This document shows, piece by piece, positions 19,936-28,713 of a stretch of 64,000 bases of DNA. The stretch lies in contig JAILXU010000013.1 of assembly GCA_045430275.1 (NCBI GenBank), positions 57,724 through 121,723 of the forward strand, written 5' to 3'. Both the position numbers and the translations under genes were made by a program. The DNA is from Oceanobacter sp045430275 (lineage in GTDB: Bacteria; Pseudomonadota; Gammaproteobacteria; Pseudomonadales; Oceanobacteraceae). Numbering within the stretch: the stretch's first letter is position 1; each line of letters begins with the position of its first letter. The notes under the pieces were generated by a model. The model saw only the letters and a program-made list of their open reading frames with translations. It ran no database searches and was not told where the DNA came from.

Positions 19936-20289
19936 ATGACGCGAGCGATAATTCTGACCTTTTTACTTGGTATTGCAACCCTAACAGGGTGTGTTTTTCC
20001 CGGTGTGCATAAATTACCGGTTCAACAAGGCAATATCGTCACACAAGATATGCTGGAACAACTCCAGCCGGGCATGACACCCAGGCAGATCGAATATGTA
20101 ATGGGAACGCCACTGCTGAAGACGTCGCTCAGCCCGAATGTCTGGCATTATTTTTATGCATTGGAAGAAGATGACATTCGCGTCAAGAATTACAAAGTGA
20201 TGGTGTTTTTTGATCATCAGGGCCGTTACAGCCACTACGAAGGCAAGATCCCTGCCCCGGATCAGGACAGCAAGACAACCGGACAATAG
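19936..20289 (+). CDS. bamE: Outer membrane assembly lipoprotein BamE (SmpA/OmlA)
   Basis: 117 aa. A lipoprotein signal ends in lipobox LTGC with Cys19 as the lipidated residue. The mature part contains the SmpA/OmlA fold motifs QLQPGMTPRQIEYVMGTP (about 45-62) and WHYFYALEEDD. It is a small partner of the BamA complex that inserts beta-barrel proteins in the outer membrane. The last residues after about 100 are a short polar tail. Convergent with rnfH. Confidence 0.95.
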   Translation: MTRAIILTFLLGIATLTGCVFPGVHKLPVQQGNIVTQDMLEQLQPGMTPRQIEYVMGTPLLKTSLSPNVWHYFYALEEDDIRVKNYKVMVFFDHQGRYSHYEGKIPAPDQDSKTTGQ

Positions 20290-20314
20290 CGGTACAGGGA
20301 TATAGCCGACATCG

Positions 20315-20334
20315 TGCGGGGGCTGCCCCCCGCA
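20315..20334. terminator. GC-rich hairpin between bamE and rnfH
   Basis: Stem TGCGGGGG / CCCCCGCA between two convergent stops. There is no T-run, so it is only a possible terminator. Confidence 0.45.
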
Positions 20335-20340
20335 GTCAGA

Positions 20341-20661
20341 TCACGAACCTGCTTTGGCCTTCTCTGCAGCCTTGGCGGCCCGATTGGCACGCGCTTGTTT
20401 AGGGTCAATGATTAACGGGCGATAAATCTCAATCCGATCTCCGGCCTTGACCGGCTCCACATCAGCATTCCGCACGGCCTTACCAAAAATACCAAACTTG
20501 GCATCGTTCCAGTCCAGATCCGGAAACTCACGCGTCATACCCGACTGTTTGGCCGCCTCGGCGACACTGGTGCCATCTTCCACCTCAATGGCCAGTACCC
20601 GCTGCTTCTCAGGCAAGGCATACGCCACCTCTACCGAAATCAATGCTACTGAATCAGTCAT
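20341..20661 (-). CDS. rnfH: RnfH family ubiquitin-like protein
   Basis: 106 aa from the ATG at 20661; the frame opens eight codons earlier but the family starts at this Met. It has the RnfH ubiquitin-like beta-grasp: ISVEVAYALPEKQ at the N-terminus, then FGIFGKAV and a GDRIEIYRPL block, with a Lys/Ala-rich tail. The start overlaps the end of ratA by 8 bp, so the two are translationally coupled. The ratA-rnfH pair is conserved in gammaproteobacteria; the biochemical role is not settled. Confidence 0.92.
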   Translation of the reverse strand: MTDSVALISVEVAYALPEKQRVLAIEVEDGTSVAEAAKQSGMTREFPDLDWNDAKFGIFGKAVRNADVEPVKAGDRIEIYRPLIIDPKQARANRAAKAAEKAKAGS

Positions 20662-21085
20662 AGACTTCTTTCGCTCGCTTAACAAAGGAATCCACCATCA
20701 TATTGGCCACTTGCTTGAACACAGCACCCAAGGCAACGCCCGTCAGTTTATTGGCTACCTCGAACTCCATATCCAGCGAGACCTTACAGGCTTCATCGGA
20801 TAATTTCTGAAAATGCCAGACCCCGTGAAAACGGGTAAACGGCCCATCCAGCAAACGCATTTCCATGCGCTCTGGACGAACCAACTGGTTGTGTGTACTG
20901 AAACTCTGATTCAAGCCCGCCCGTGAAATGGTCAGGCTCGCTTCAATAAAGTCATCACCTTCCGCAATCACTTCGGTCGCCTTGCAGCCCTCCAGAAATT
21001 CTGGATAGCGGCGCACATCATTCACCAGTTCAAACATCTGCTCGGCGCTGTACATCACCAGCGCACTGCGAGTAATTGTTGTCAT
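20654..21085 (-). CDS. ratA: RatA-like START/coenzyme Q-binding domain protein
   Basis: 143 aa, a single START-like domain, with SALVMYSAEQMFELVNDVRRYPEFL at the N-terminus (about 7-31) and the C-terminal helix GAVFKQVANMMVDSFVKRAKEVY. The family includes eukaryotic Coq10, and in E. coli RatA was described as a ribosome-association toxin. That toxin role is debated and cannot be judged from sequence. It is upstream of and overlaps rnfH. In many relatives smpB is directly divergent; here an NSS transporter gene intervenes. Confidence 0.92.
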   Translation of the reverse strand: MTTITRSALVMYSAEQMFELVNDVRRYPEFLEGCKATEVIAEGDDFIEASLTISRAGLNQSFSTHNQLVRPERMEMRLLDGPFTRFHGVWHFQKLSDEACKVSLDMEFEVANKLTGVALGAVFKQVANMMVDSFVKRAKEVYD

Positions 21086-21103
21086 GTCACCTCAACTGTC
21101 GGA

Positions 21104-22462
21104 TCACACCACCCCGAGCCCATGCAGGAAAATTACAGCCACAGCCAACGGTGATACGTAGCGCAACATAAAATGCCACATGGAAAAAACAGCGGGGTTT
21201 TGAACGCGAGCTTCATCACGAATCACATCCTGACGCATAAACCAGCCCACAAAAATGGCGATCAGGATACCACCCAGAGGCAACAGAATGTTAGCCGTCA
21301 GGAAATCCAGCGTGTCAAAGAAGGTCTTTCCAAACACTGTGAACTCCGACCACTCATTGAATGACAGCACCGTACCAATGCCCAACAACCAGGCAAACCC
21401 ACACACTATCGATGTCGCCACCGCTCGCGACCAGCCCCGTTCAACCGCCCAGGCAACAGCAGGCTCTGCAATCGACAGTGCCGAACTCCAGGCCGCAATC
21501 GCAACAAGAATAAAGAAGGTTGCACCTATCCACTGACCGCCCGGCAGATTGGAGAATGCCAACGGCAAGGTCTGGAACATCAATCCCGGCCCGGCACCCG
21601 GCTCCATGCCATTCGTGAACACCACCGAGAACACAATCAGACCAGCGACCAGAGCCACCAATGTATCCAGAAAGCCGACCGCCAGAATGGTTTTGCCCAG
21701 CGATGCATCCGATGGCATATACGCCCCGTAAGTCATGATGGCACCCATGCCCAGACTCAAGGTAAAGAACGAATGTCCCAGCGCCACAACAATGCTTTCT
21801 GTAGTCAGGTGAGCAAAATCAAAACTGAACAGAAACGACGCTGCCTCTCCAAAGCCTGAGGTCGTCAGGCTGTAACCCAACAGCAGAATCAACATCAGAA
21901 ACAGCAGCGGCATCATGGTGCGCACACCATTTTCCAACCCTTTATGTACGCCGCGTGCAATCACAAATCCGGTCATTAACATAAACAAGGTGTGCAGGAA
22001 GGTCAGCAATAACGGATCGGATAACAGGCCGCCGAAGATGTCACCCGCCCCTTCTGCCGTCACACCGTTAAAATCGCCAAACAGCATCTTGACCACATAA
22101 AACAGCGTCCAGCCTGCGATCACGCTGTAAAACGACAGAATGAAAAACCCCGACACCGCCCCCATCCAGCCAATACCCCGGAAGAAGCGCGGAGCCTTCT
22201 CCTCATCCGTCATCTGCTGCATGGTGTGAATTGGGCTCATTCGCCCTTTTCGCCCCAGTAACACTTCCGCCATCATGACGGGAATCCCGGCCGCCAGAAT
22301 GCACAACAAATACACCAGAACAAACGCACCACCGCCGTTCTCGCCCGTGATATAGGGGAACTTCCAGATATTCCCGAGTCCAACAGCCGATCCCGTTGCT
22401 GCCAGGATAAATGTCCAACGACTGGCCCAAATGCCATGCATACCGGTTTTGTCTGCTTTCAT
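21104..22462 (-). CDS. Sodium-dependent transporter of the neurotransmitter:sodium symporter (NSS/SNF) family
   Basis: 452 aa from the ATG at 22462, preceded by GGAGAAG with six-base spacing. The N-terminus ASRWTFILAATGSAVGLGNIWKFPY is the TM1 signature of LeuT-like transporters, where the unwound helix binds Na+ and substrate. About 11-12 hydrophobic segments follow. An amino acid substrate is likely from the family but cannot be specified. The gene lies between ratA and smpB, which are adjacent in many relatives, so this is a local insertion into a core cluster. Na+ coupling fits a marine host. Confidence 0.9.
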   Translation of the reverse strand: MKADKTGMHGIWASRWTFILAATGSAVGLGNIWKFPYITGENGGGAFVLVYLLCILAAGIPVMMAEVLLGRKGRMSPIHTMQQMTDEEKAPRFFRGIGWMGAVSGFFILSFYSVIAGWTLFYVVKMLFGDFNGVTAEGAGDIFGGLLSDPLLLTFLHTLFMLMTGFVIARGVHKGLENGVRTMMPLLFLMLILLLGYSLTTSGFGEAASFLFSFDFAHLTTESIVVALGHSFFTLSLGMGAIMTYGAYMPSDASLGKTILAVGFLDTLVALVAGLIVFSVVFTNGMEPGAGPGLMFQTLPLAFSNLPGGQWIGATFFILVAIAAWSSALSIAEPAVAWAVERGWSRAVATSIVCGFAWLLGIGTVLSFNEWSEFTVFGKTFFDTLDFLTANILLPLGGILIAIFVGWFMRQDVIRDEARVQNPAVFSMWHFMLRYVSPLAVAVIFLHGLGVV

Positions 22463-22656
22463 GTTATTCTTCTCCGCTGTGCCCGATAGCACGGCATTTT
22501 CAAGGATTTAGCTGCCTGCCTCAAGCTGCACCGCCGATTCACGGCCATGACTTGCAACTGATGTTCAATCGCAACCCAGAATCCGACCACCGCTGGATCA
22601 TCATCGCCGGGCCATGCCCGACATACTGTATCGGCCTGAACCACTGACAGATTTCT

Positions 22657-23142
22657 ATGAGTAAGAACAAAAAGAAACCCAAATCCAGTAGTCCGACCAT
22701 CGCGCTGAACAAAAAAGCCCGACACGACTATTTTCTGGAAGACAAAATGGAAGCCGGACTTTCACTGGCGGGCTGGGAAGTTAAATCCCTGCGCGAAGGT
22801 AAATGCCAGTTAGTCGACTCCTATGTCACCCTGCACAAAGGCGAAGCCTGGTTAACGGGCGCGTTAATTACCCCTCTGCACCAGGCCTCCACTCATGTGG
22901 TTGCCGCACCTCGCCGGGAGCGCAAACTGCTGCTGCATCGCCGGGAAATCGAACGCATTGAGCAAAAAATCAATGCCAAGGGCTTTACCTGCGTATGCAC
23001 CGCCATTTACTGGAAAGGGCATCGCGTCAAAGCCGAGATCGCCATGGCCAAGGGTAAGCAGTCACACGACAAGCGTCACAGCGCCAAAGACAAGGACTGG
23101 GCCAAGCAAAAAGAACGCTTGATGAAGCACTCCACTCGATAA
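22657..23142 (+). CDS. smpB: SsrA-binding protein SmpB
   Basis: 161 aa. It has the SmpB beta-barrel with ALNKKARHDYFLEDKMEAGL (about 17-36), the tmRNA-binding GWEVKSLREGK block and the basic C-terminal tail AKDKDWAKQKERLMKHSTR that enters the mRNA channel. It carries tmRNA to stalled ribosomes. Its RNA partner gene ssrA starts 86 bp downstream on the same strand, so both halves of trans-translation are adjacent. Confidence 0.97.
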   Translation: MSKNKKKPKSSSPTIALNKKARHDYFLEDKMEAGLSLAGWEVKSLREGKCQLVDSYVTLHKGEAWLTGALITPLHQASTHVVAAPRRERKLLLHRREIERIEQKINAKGFTCVCTAIYWKGHRVKAEIAMAKGKQSHDKRHSAKDKDWAKQKERLMKHSTR

Positions 23143-23228
23143 AGCCCTCTAAAGAGTATAGCCAGCGTACAGATACAATGGCATACTGTGCGGCTCTGAT
23201 GGGAACACCTGCCCATCCGTCCGATTTC

Positions 23229-23586
23229 GGGGATGATCTGGATTCGACGTTGGTTACAAAGCTATGGGTGCATGTCGAGAGGGTTTAACGATCTCGTAAA
23301 TAAACGTTATTCAAAGTTATAGTCGCAAACGACGAAAACTACGCACTAGCAGCTTAATCCCTGCTAACCTCTGAATCTGGGTGCCTATAACCAGAGGACG
23401 AGGGCACAGTCCTATAGGATCGCCTGGATGCTTCGCTCGGAGCTGAACGGTTAAAACTCAATCGAGCTCGCTGGTTGCGCCCTGTCTCTCGGGCCGCAAG
23501 TGGCTAAATCAATAGAGTAGACTAAACATGTAGATCCTCTAGTGGCGGATTGACGGACGCGGGTTCAACTCCCGCCATCTCCACCA
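23229..23586 (+). ncRNA. ssrA: tmRNA (SsrA)
   Basis: 358 nt. The 5' GGGGATG pairs with CATCTCC before the encoded ACCA 3' end, forming the tRNA-like acceptor, and the T arm GCGGGTTCAACTCCCGC is visible near 23559-23575. The tag frame runs from GCA at 23325 to TAA at 23357 and encodes ANDENYALAA, the same as E. coli. It rescues stalled ribosomes and tags the peptide for proteolysis. Confidence 0.96.
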
Positions 23587-23592
23587 AACAAG

Positions 23593-23626
23593 AAACCCCA
23601 AGCGATTCAATCGGTTGGGGTTTTTT
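23593..23626. terminator. Terminator after ssrA
   Basis: Stem AAACCCCAA / TTGGGGTTT followed by TTTTTT on plus. It may also serve btuF from the other side. Confidence 0.9.
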
Positions 23627-23656
23627 ATTGCCTGCTTCATGCACACTCGATCACAC

Positions 23657-24520
23657 TCAGCGCTCTTGCTTACCCATATTACGAACACCGTCGATCTGCT
23701 GACACAAGGTGTCAATTTCTGGCAAGGTGCGTGCTGTCATGCGATGCACCTTATCGGCATCAGGGTGAAATATTGCCTGATTTTTTACCGCTGGAATCAG
23801 TGGCCACTTTTGCCAGTTGATCGCATCCGGGCTGTCCTGACTGTGTTTGGAAGGCTGCACAATCGCTTGCGGCTGGCTCACCAACACCTGTTCCAGCCCA
23901 ACGTGTGGATAGTCATCCAGGCTGTCGGAAAACGGGTTTTCCGCCCCGCACAGTTCCAATTGCTGTTGCGGCCAGGCGTTGCCTGCCACAGTTGTCAGAG
24001 GACGAGACCACAGCTCGTAGAAAACCCTGACCGGTGTCTTGCCCGAGTAGCGTTGACGCAAGCGAGACAGCTCCTTTTCATACGCTTGAGCCTGTTGTTC
24101 TGCCTCAGTTTGTCGCCCGGTCAACTCACCAAACTGGCGCAACTCGGCCGCCACATCGTCCAGTGATCGAATATCTGAATACACAATGGGCACCTGATAT
24201 TTTTGCAAGCGCGCGAGGTCAGCAGCCGGGTTGCCGGTTTTCCAGGCAATAACCAGATCTGGCTGCATCTGCACAATTTTTTCAATCTGCAGCCCGGCAT
24301 ACGACCCGACGACCGGAATGGCGCGAGCCGCTTCCGGGTAATCGGCGTATCCCGTTGTGCCAATGATCTGCTCACCGGCTCCAATGGCGTAGAGCTGCTC
24401 AACAATGTGAGGTGCCAATGCAATCAGCTTGAGTGAGCGTTTTCTATCATTCTGATCGGGAGCCGCCAAGCTCCCTTGAGCAATGCCCAGACACACTAGC
24501 AGGGCAACAGCAGACTTCAC
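23657..24520 (-). CDS. btuF: Cobalamin-binding periplasmic protein BtuF-like
   Basis: 287 aa. A signal peptide (about 1-19, ending near GSLAA) leads into a type III periplasmic binding fold. BtuF-like motifs are LIALAPHIVEQLYAIGAG (about 32-49), IVGT-like IIGTTGYADYPEAA and DLVIAWKTGN. It delivers corrinoids to a BtuC2D2 importer, whose genes are the first two of this same operon. Its start overlaps the cobO stop by 4 bp, so it is the last gene of the B12 operon. The partner outer-membrane receptor BtuB is not in the window. Confidence 0.9.
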   Translation of the reverse strand: MKSAVALLVCLGIAQGSLAAPDQNDRKRSLKLIALAPHIVEQLYAIGAGEQIIGTTGYADYPEAARAIPVVGSYAGLQIEKIVQMQPDLVIAWKTGNPAADLARLQKYQVPIVYSDIRSLDDVAAELRQFGELTGRQTEAEQQAQAYEKELSRLRQRYSGKTPVRVFYELWSRPLTTVAGNAWPQQQLELCGAENPFSDSLDDYPHVGLEQVLVSQPQAIVQPSKHSQDSPDAINWQKWPLIPAVKNQAIFHPDADKVHRMTARTLPEIDTLCQQIDGVRNMGKQER

Positions 24521-25128
24521 CAGTCCACTCCTTTACGTGCCTTGATGCCCGCCTCGAACGCGTGTTTCACCGGCTTCACTTCGCTGACGGTATCGGCCAT
24601 GGCGATAAGATCCGGGTGGCAATCACGGCCTGTCACCACCACCGTCTGATTTTCAGGACGAGCCGCCAGCGCGGCCTTGACCTCTTCCAGATCAAGATAG
24701 CTGTAGCTCAGCATGTAAGTCAGTTCGTCCAGCAATACCACTTCAATCTCAGGATCAGCCAGGAAGCGCTTACTTTCTTCCCAAGCCTTTTCAGCTGCGG
24801 CAATGTCCTTTTCCCGATTCTGGGTTTCCCACGTAAAACCGGTGCCCATCACTTCAACCGGAATGCCCAGTTTCAGCGCCAGATCACGCTCACCACACGG
24901 CCAGGTGCCCTTGATGTACTGCACCACGGCGGTTTTCAGGCCGTATCCAGCCGCCCGAAAGATGGTGCCAAAACCGGATGTGGACTTGCCCTTGCCATTG
25001 CCGGTCAGAACAATCAGGGTGCCGCGTCGTTCACGCGCCTGCGCCACACGTTCGTCCACAGCGGCTTTGGTTTCCTGCATCCGTTGCTGGTGTTCCTGCT
25101 CGGTTTCATTACTCAGGTCGCGACTCAT
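24517..25128 (-). CDS. cobO: Cob(I)yrinic acid a,c-diamide adenosyltransferase
   Basis: 203 aa, CobO/BtuR family. The Walker-type loop GNGKGKST (about 43-50) binds ATP, and GTGFTWETQ and VVLLDELTYML are family blocks. It attaches the 5'-deoxyadenosyl group to Co(I) corrinoids. The N-terminal 30 residues are a charged helix typical of the longer CobO form. Overlaps cobQ by 4 bp and btuF by 4 bp. Confidence 0.95.
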   Translation of the reverse strand: MSRDLSNETEQEHQQRMQETKAAVDERVAQARERRGTLIVLTGNGKGKSTSGFGTIFRAAGYGLKTAVVQYIKGTWPCGERDLALKLGIPVEVMGTGFTWETQNREKDIAAAEKAWEESKRFLADPEIEVVLLDELTYMLSYSYLDLEEVKAALAARPENQTVVVTGRDCHPDLIAMADTVSEVKPVKHAFEAGIKARKGVDW

Positions 25129-26690
25129 AACAATGCCTCATGATCAGAAGAAGGGTGGGAAAGAGAAGTTGGGGATTGAGTGTGACGTTGGGATTGTGAG
25201 GGCAGCAACGACAACAAACGTTCAAGGTCGAGGTGCTCACGACAGGCATCAGCCAGACGATCCAGCGCCGCTTCCTGACGGCTGTCATAGTCGTCCTGAA
25301 TATCCGTTTCGGCACCCGCCCAGCGCAAGATACGTTGCAGAGCAGCAGGCTCATCAAACACACCATGTAAGTAAGTGCCTGCTACCTGACCATCATCACT
25401 GATACAGCCATCGGGCTGATCACCAGCCAATTGTGCAAAGGGTTTTATCTGGTTGGTATAACGGCTGCGCCCGGCATGAATCTGGTAACCTGCAACGGTC
25501 ACAGACGCCGCATTTTCCGCTGCCAGTAACAGCACGCCTGAATCGTTGGTCAGCGCCTTTTCAGATTCCAGCGTTGTAGTAATTGGCAGATAACCCAGTC
25601 CGGCTGAATGGCCAGCCTGGCCTTCGATGCCTTCGGGATCATCAATCTGTTCGCCTAACATCTGATAGCCGCCACAAATACCCAAAACCTTGCCGCCGTA
25701 ACGCAGATGCCGGGCAATATCATCGGCCCAGCCACAGGCTTTTAATAACGCCAGATCGGCACGGGTGTGCTTGCTGCCAGGCAGAATAATCAGATCCGCG
25801 CCCATCAGGCTGTCGTCTCGACCGACATAGGTCAGATCAACCTGGGGATGCTGACGCAACATATCGAAATCGGTGTGGTTACTGATGCGTGAAAACACCG
25901 GCACCTTGATGCGCAACCGCACATCGTCGGCCTGAAGCTGCTGCTCTACGGCAATGGCATCTTCAGCCGCTGCGTCCAGGTTTGGAATCCAGGGCAGTAC
26001 GCCGAAGACTGGCTTGCCAGTGCGTTCCTCAAGCCAGTCGAGGCCAGGTGTCAGCAACGATACATCACCGCGAAACTTGTTGATCACGAAGCCCTTGACC
26101 CGGTTTTGCTCACTGGGCGACAGCAAATCCAGCGTACCAACCAGTTGGGCGAACACGCCGCCACGGTCAATATCAGCCACCAGAATCACCGGGCAATCCA
26201 CTTCTTCGGCAAAGCCCATATTGGCAATATCACGGTCACGCAGATTGATTTCCGCCGGGCTGCCTGCGCCTTCCACCACTATCAGCGAGTAGTCTTGCTC
26301 CAGTCGCTGATGCGATGTCAGCACCGCTTTCATCGCCGTGGTTTTGTAATTGTGATACGCCACCGCTTCCATATCCGCGACGGGTTTGCCGTGAATAATC
26401 ACCTGAGCGCCGGTATCGGTATTGGGCTTGAGCAGCACCGGATTCATATCCACCGTCGGTGCCTGACGAGCGGCTTTGGCCTGCAACGCCTGAGCACGGC
26501 CAATTTCCTTGCCATCGGCGGTGACGGCGCTGTTCAAGGCCATATTCTGCGGCTTGAACGGCGCAACGTTCAGGCCCATATCAGCGAAACAGCGGCACAG
26601 CCCGGCCACCAGCAAACTCTTACCCGCATCGGACATGGTGCCCTGCACCATCAGGGTATGCGTTGAAGGAGAAGGAGGGGTTGGCTTCAT
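25125..26690 (-). CDS. cobQ: Cobyric acid synthase
   Basis: 521 aa. The N-terminal dethiobiotin synthetase-like ATPase starts LMVQGTMSDAGKSLLVAGL (about 13-31), with DRDIANMGFAEEVDCPVILV further in. The C-terminal glutamine amidotransferase domain (about 260-450) has the nucleophile Cys in GICGGYQMLG (about residue 340). It amidates four carboxyl side chains of adenosylcobyrinic acid diamide. The tail after about 490 is Ser-, His- and Gln-rich and not conserved. Presence of cobQ means the cell can start from cobyrinate diamide, not only from cobinamide. Confidence 0.96.
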   Translation of the reverse strand: MKPTPPSPSTHTLMVQGTMSDAGKSLLVAGLCRCFADMGLNVAPFKPQNMALNSAVTADGKEIGRAQALQAKAARQAPTVDMNPVLLKPNTDTGAQVIIHGKPVADMEAVAYHNYKTTAMKAVLTSHQRLEQDYSLIVVEGAGSPAEINLRDRDIANMGFAEEVDCPVILVADIDRGGVFAQLVGTLDLLSPSEQNRVKGFVINKFRGDVSLLTPGLDWLEERTGKPVFGVLPWIPNLDAAAEDAIAVEQQLQADDVRLRIKVPVFSRISNHTDFDMLRQHPQVDLTYVGRDDSLMGADLIILPGSKHTRADLALLKACGWADDIARHLRYGGKVLGICGGYQMLGEQIDDPEGIEGQAGHSAGLGYLPITTTLESEKALTNDSGVLLLAAENAASVTVAGYQIHAGRSRYTNQIKPFAQLAGDQPDGCISDDGQVAGTYLHGVFDEPAALQRILRWAGAETDIQDDYDSRQEAALDRLADACREHLDLERLLSLLPSQSQRHTQSPTSLSHPSSDHEALL

Positions 26691-26727
26691 ACAGACACTC
26701 TCATCAGAAAAACAACACTCATGGTCA

Positions 26728-27345
26728 TCACCGCTCCGTCACGGGCAACCCAATAAAACGCACCACCGGCACCGCATCGGGCATATCCGAGATTTCAATC
26801 CGCGTCAGGCTGGCATAGCCGATATCAAGCGATGAAAACCAGCGCCCATCGCGCCAGTCAGCGGGAATCACATGGGCCAACAACAGACGAATCACACCAC
26901 CATGACAAACCACCAGCGAATGCTTGCCCTGCAGTTGTTGCTGCAGGTGCTGCCAGCACAAGCCCACCCTCTGATGTGCCTGTATCAATGACTCGCCTTC
27001 CGGTGGCGCATGCACGCCCGGTGCCTGCCAGTAGGCTTCGATACGCCGCCACTCTTCTGGCTCGGCGTACAAATCATCGAAAGGCACGCCGTCCCAGCGG
27101 CCAAAATCCACTTCCTGCAAATCAGCTTCAATCTGACAAGGCAATTGCTGTCGCTGTGCAAACGCCTCGGCAAACACACGGCAACGCTGCAAGGGTGACG
27201 TAATCACCTGCTCCGGTGACAGATTCTGAACCGCGCGCCAGAGCTGCTGCTCCCCGTCAGTACTGACCGCAACATCCGTGCGGCCATACAATGCAGGCGG
27301 GCCAGCTACCTTGCCGTGACGCAGCAAATCAATGCGAGTGGTCAT
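26728..27345 (-). CDS. cobC: Alpha-ribazole phosphatase-like histidine phosphatase
   Basis: 205 aa, phosphoglycerate mutase superfamily. The catalytic RHG is at about residues 9-11 in LLRHGKVAGPPALYGRTD, and the second His is in VVCHGGVIRLLL. In B12 pathways this enzyme removes the phosphate from alpha-ribazole phosphate or adenosylcobalamin phosphate. The call rests on the location inside the B12 operon as well as the fold. It overlaps cobU by 17 bp at its start. Confidence 0.88.
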   Translation of the reverse strand: MTTRIDLLRHGKVAGPPALYGRTDVAVSTDGEQQLWRAVQNLSPEQVITSPLQRCRVFAEAFAQRQQLPCQIEADLQEVDFGRWDGVPFDDLYAEPEEWRRIEAYWQAPGVHAPPEGESLIQAHQRVGLCWQHLQQQLQGKHSLVVCHGGVIRLLLAHVIPADWRDGRWFSSLDIGYASLTRIEISDMPDAVPVVRFIGLPVTER

Positions 27346-27901
27346 GAGATTCCCCTTCGGTGGTGCCAGGCTTGAGTGTCATCGGCAATCCAGCGGCCAC
27401 AAAACTGACCCGATCCGCTGCTTGAGCCAATGCCTGATTGAGCCACCCGGCCTGATCCACAAACACCCGGCTGGTTTCTCCCATCGGCACCACACCCAGA
27501 CCCACCTCATTGGCGACCAGCACCAGATCCAGAGCGCTATCACTCTGATAACGCTCAATGCTGCGCTCCAGCGTTTGTCTCAGGTCGTCAAAATCCTGCT
27601 CAGGATGATGATAGAGCTGATTGTTCAGCCACAGCGTCAGGCAATCGACCAACACCACTGCAGGCTGCTGAACCCCGTGCTGCAGATAATCCGCCAGTTC
27701 CAGCGGCACTTCAGCCAATTGCCAGTCACTGCCACGCTCCTGCTGATGACGCCGAATGCGATCCGACATCTCGCCGTCCATCCGTTCTGCCGTCGCCACA
27801 AACTGCTTGTTTAACTGGCGCTCTAACGCCCGTTGAGTGGCCCACTGCAAGGCAAAACGGGACTTGCCCGAACGAGCACCGCCCACAATCAAATGAATCA
27901 C
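27329..27901 (-). CDS. cobU: Adenosylcobinamide kinase / adenosylcobinamide-phosphate guanylyltransferase, GTG start
   Basis: 190 aa from GTG at 27901, which has GGGAGG seven bases upstream and overlaps the cobS stop as GTGA. Longer in-frame starts would run into cobS. The P-loop GGARSGKSRFAL is at about residues 7-18. The VATAERMDGEM block has the usual guanylylated-His region shifted to RIRRHQQERG, and VLVDCLTLWLNN and ANEVGLGVVP are family blocks. It phosphorylates and guanylylates adenosylcobinamide for joining to the lower ligand by CobS. Confidence 0.95.
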   Translation of the reverse strand: MIHLIVGGARSGKSRFALQWATQRALERQLNKQFVATAERMDGEMSDRIRRHQQERGSDWQLAEVPLELADYLQHGVQQPAVVLVDCLTLWLNNQLYHHPEQDFDDLRQTLERSIERYQSDSALDLVLVANEVGLGVVPMGETSRVFVDQAGWLNQALAQAADRVSFVAAGLPMTLKPGTTEGESHDHSH

Positions 27902-28713
27902 AGCAAACCTCCCGCCGCCAACCAGCCCTGATTGGCCAGCATCAGCAGCACGCTGTAGATACACAATTCCTGTACCTGTTGAGCGGCTCCCAGGCTGTCA
28001 CCAGTAAAGCCACCAATGTGCTTGAACATCCAGCGTTTCAGTAGCTCACGGGTTATCAGGCAGGCAGGAATAACGGCCAACGCAGGCCACGGCAGCAGCA
28101 GGAAACCCACACAGCCAAACAGCAGTAACTGCACCAGCATGGCAGACGATAACGGCTTCGACAGCGGGTCACTCTTGCTCTTGCCCGGTGCCGAGACATA
28201 GCTCATATCCTGAGCGTGAGTGACTGCCATTGCCCGCGACAACGGGTACGCCAGCCACAGAGCCAGCACCAGCAATTCCTGTTGTGCCAGCGACCACAGC
28301 AAAACCAGCTTGGTCAGCAAGATCATCACCAACGCTGACGTGCCATAGGTGCCCAGACGGCTGTCTTTCATAATGGTGAGCTTGCGCTCCTGATCAAACC
28401 CGCCATAAAAGCCGTCAAAGCAGTCGGCCAAACCGTCTTCGTGCAAAGCACCGGTCAACAACAGACTGGCGGCCATCAGCAAACACAAGGTAGGCAACAA
28501 ACCCAGCAACGGCGACAACAGCGACCAGAACGCCACCAGCAAGCCCGCCAGCAACACGCCGACCAGCGGGAAATAACGCAGCGCTCTGTGCATAACGTCG
28601 GTGCGGTAATGCAAATTGCCCGGCACCGGCAGACGGCTCATAAAGCTGATGGCCAGCAACAGTTGATTCAACTGACGTGCAACCGTCCATGCCCAGCCGG
28701 AATGAGGCATCAT
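27898..28713 (-). CDS. cobS: Adenosylcobinamide-GDP ribazoletransferase (cobalamin synthase)
   Basis: 271 aa, polytopic inner-membrane protein with about six hydrophobic stretches. Family motifs are FMSRLPVPG (about 24-32), ALRYFPLVGVLLAG and the metal-binding HEDGLADCFDGFYGG (about 91-105). It joins adenosylcobinamide-GDP to alpha-ribazole, the final assembly step. Overlaps cobT and cobU by 4 bp each. Confidence 0.95.
   Translation of the reverse strand: MMPHSGWAWTVARQLNQLLLAISFMSRLPVPGNLHYRTDVMHRALRYFPLVGVLLAGLLVAFWSLLSPLLGLLPTLCLLMAASLLLTGALHEDGLADCFDGFYGGFDQERKLTIMKDSRLGTYGTSALVMILLTKLVLLWSLAQQELLVLALWLAYPLSRAMAVTHAQDMSYVSAPGKSKSDPLSKPLSSAMLVQLLLFGCVGFLLLPWPALAVIPACLITRELLKRWMFKHIGGFTGDSLGAAQQVQELCIYSVLLMLANQGWLAAGGLL

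Noticed and set aside
20654..21085. ratA-rnfH as a type II toxin-antitoxin pair
   Set aside because: The pair is a conserved core locus; the START and ubiquitin-like folds do not establish a toxin-antitoxin function.
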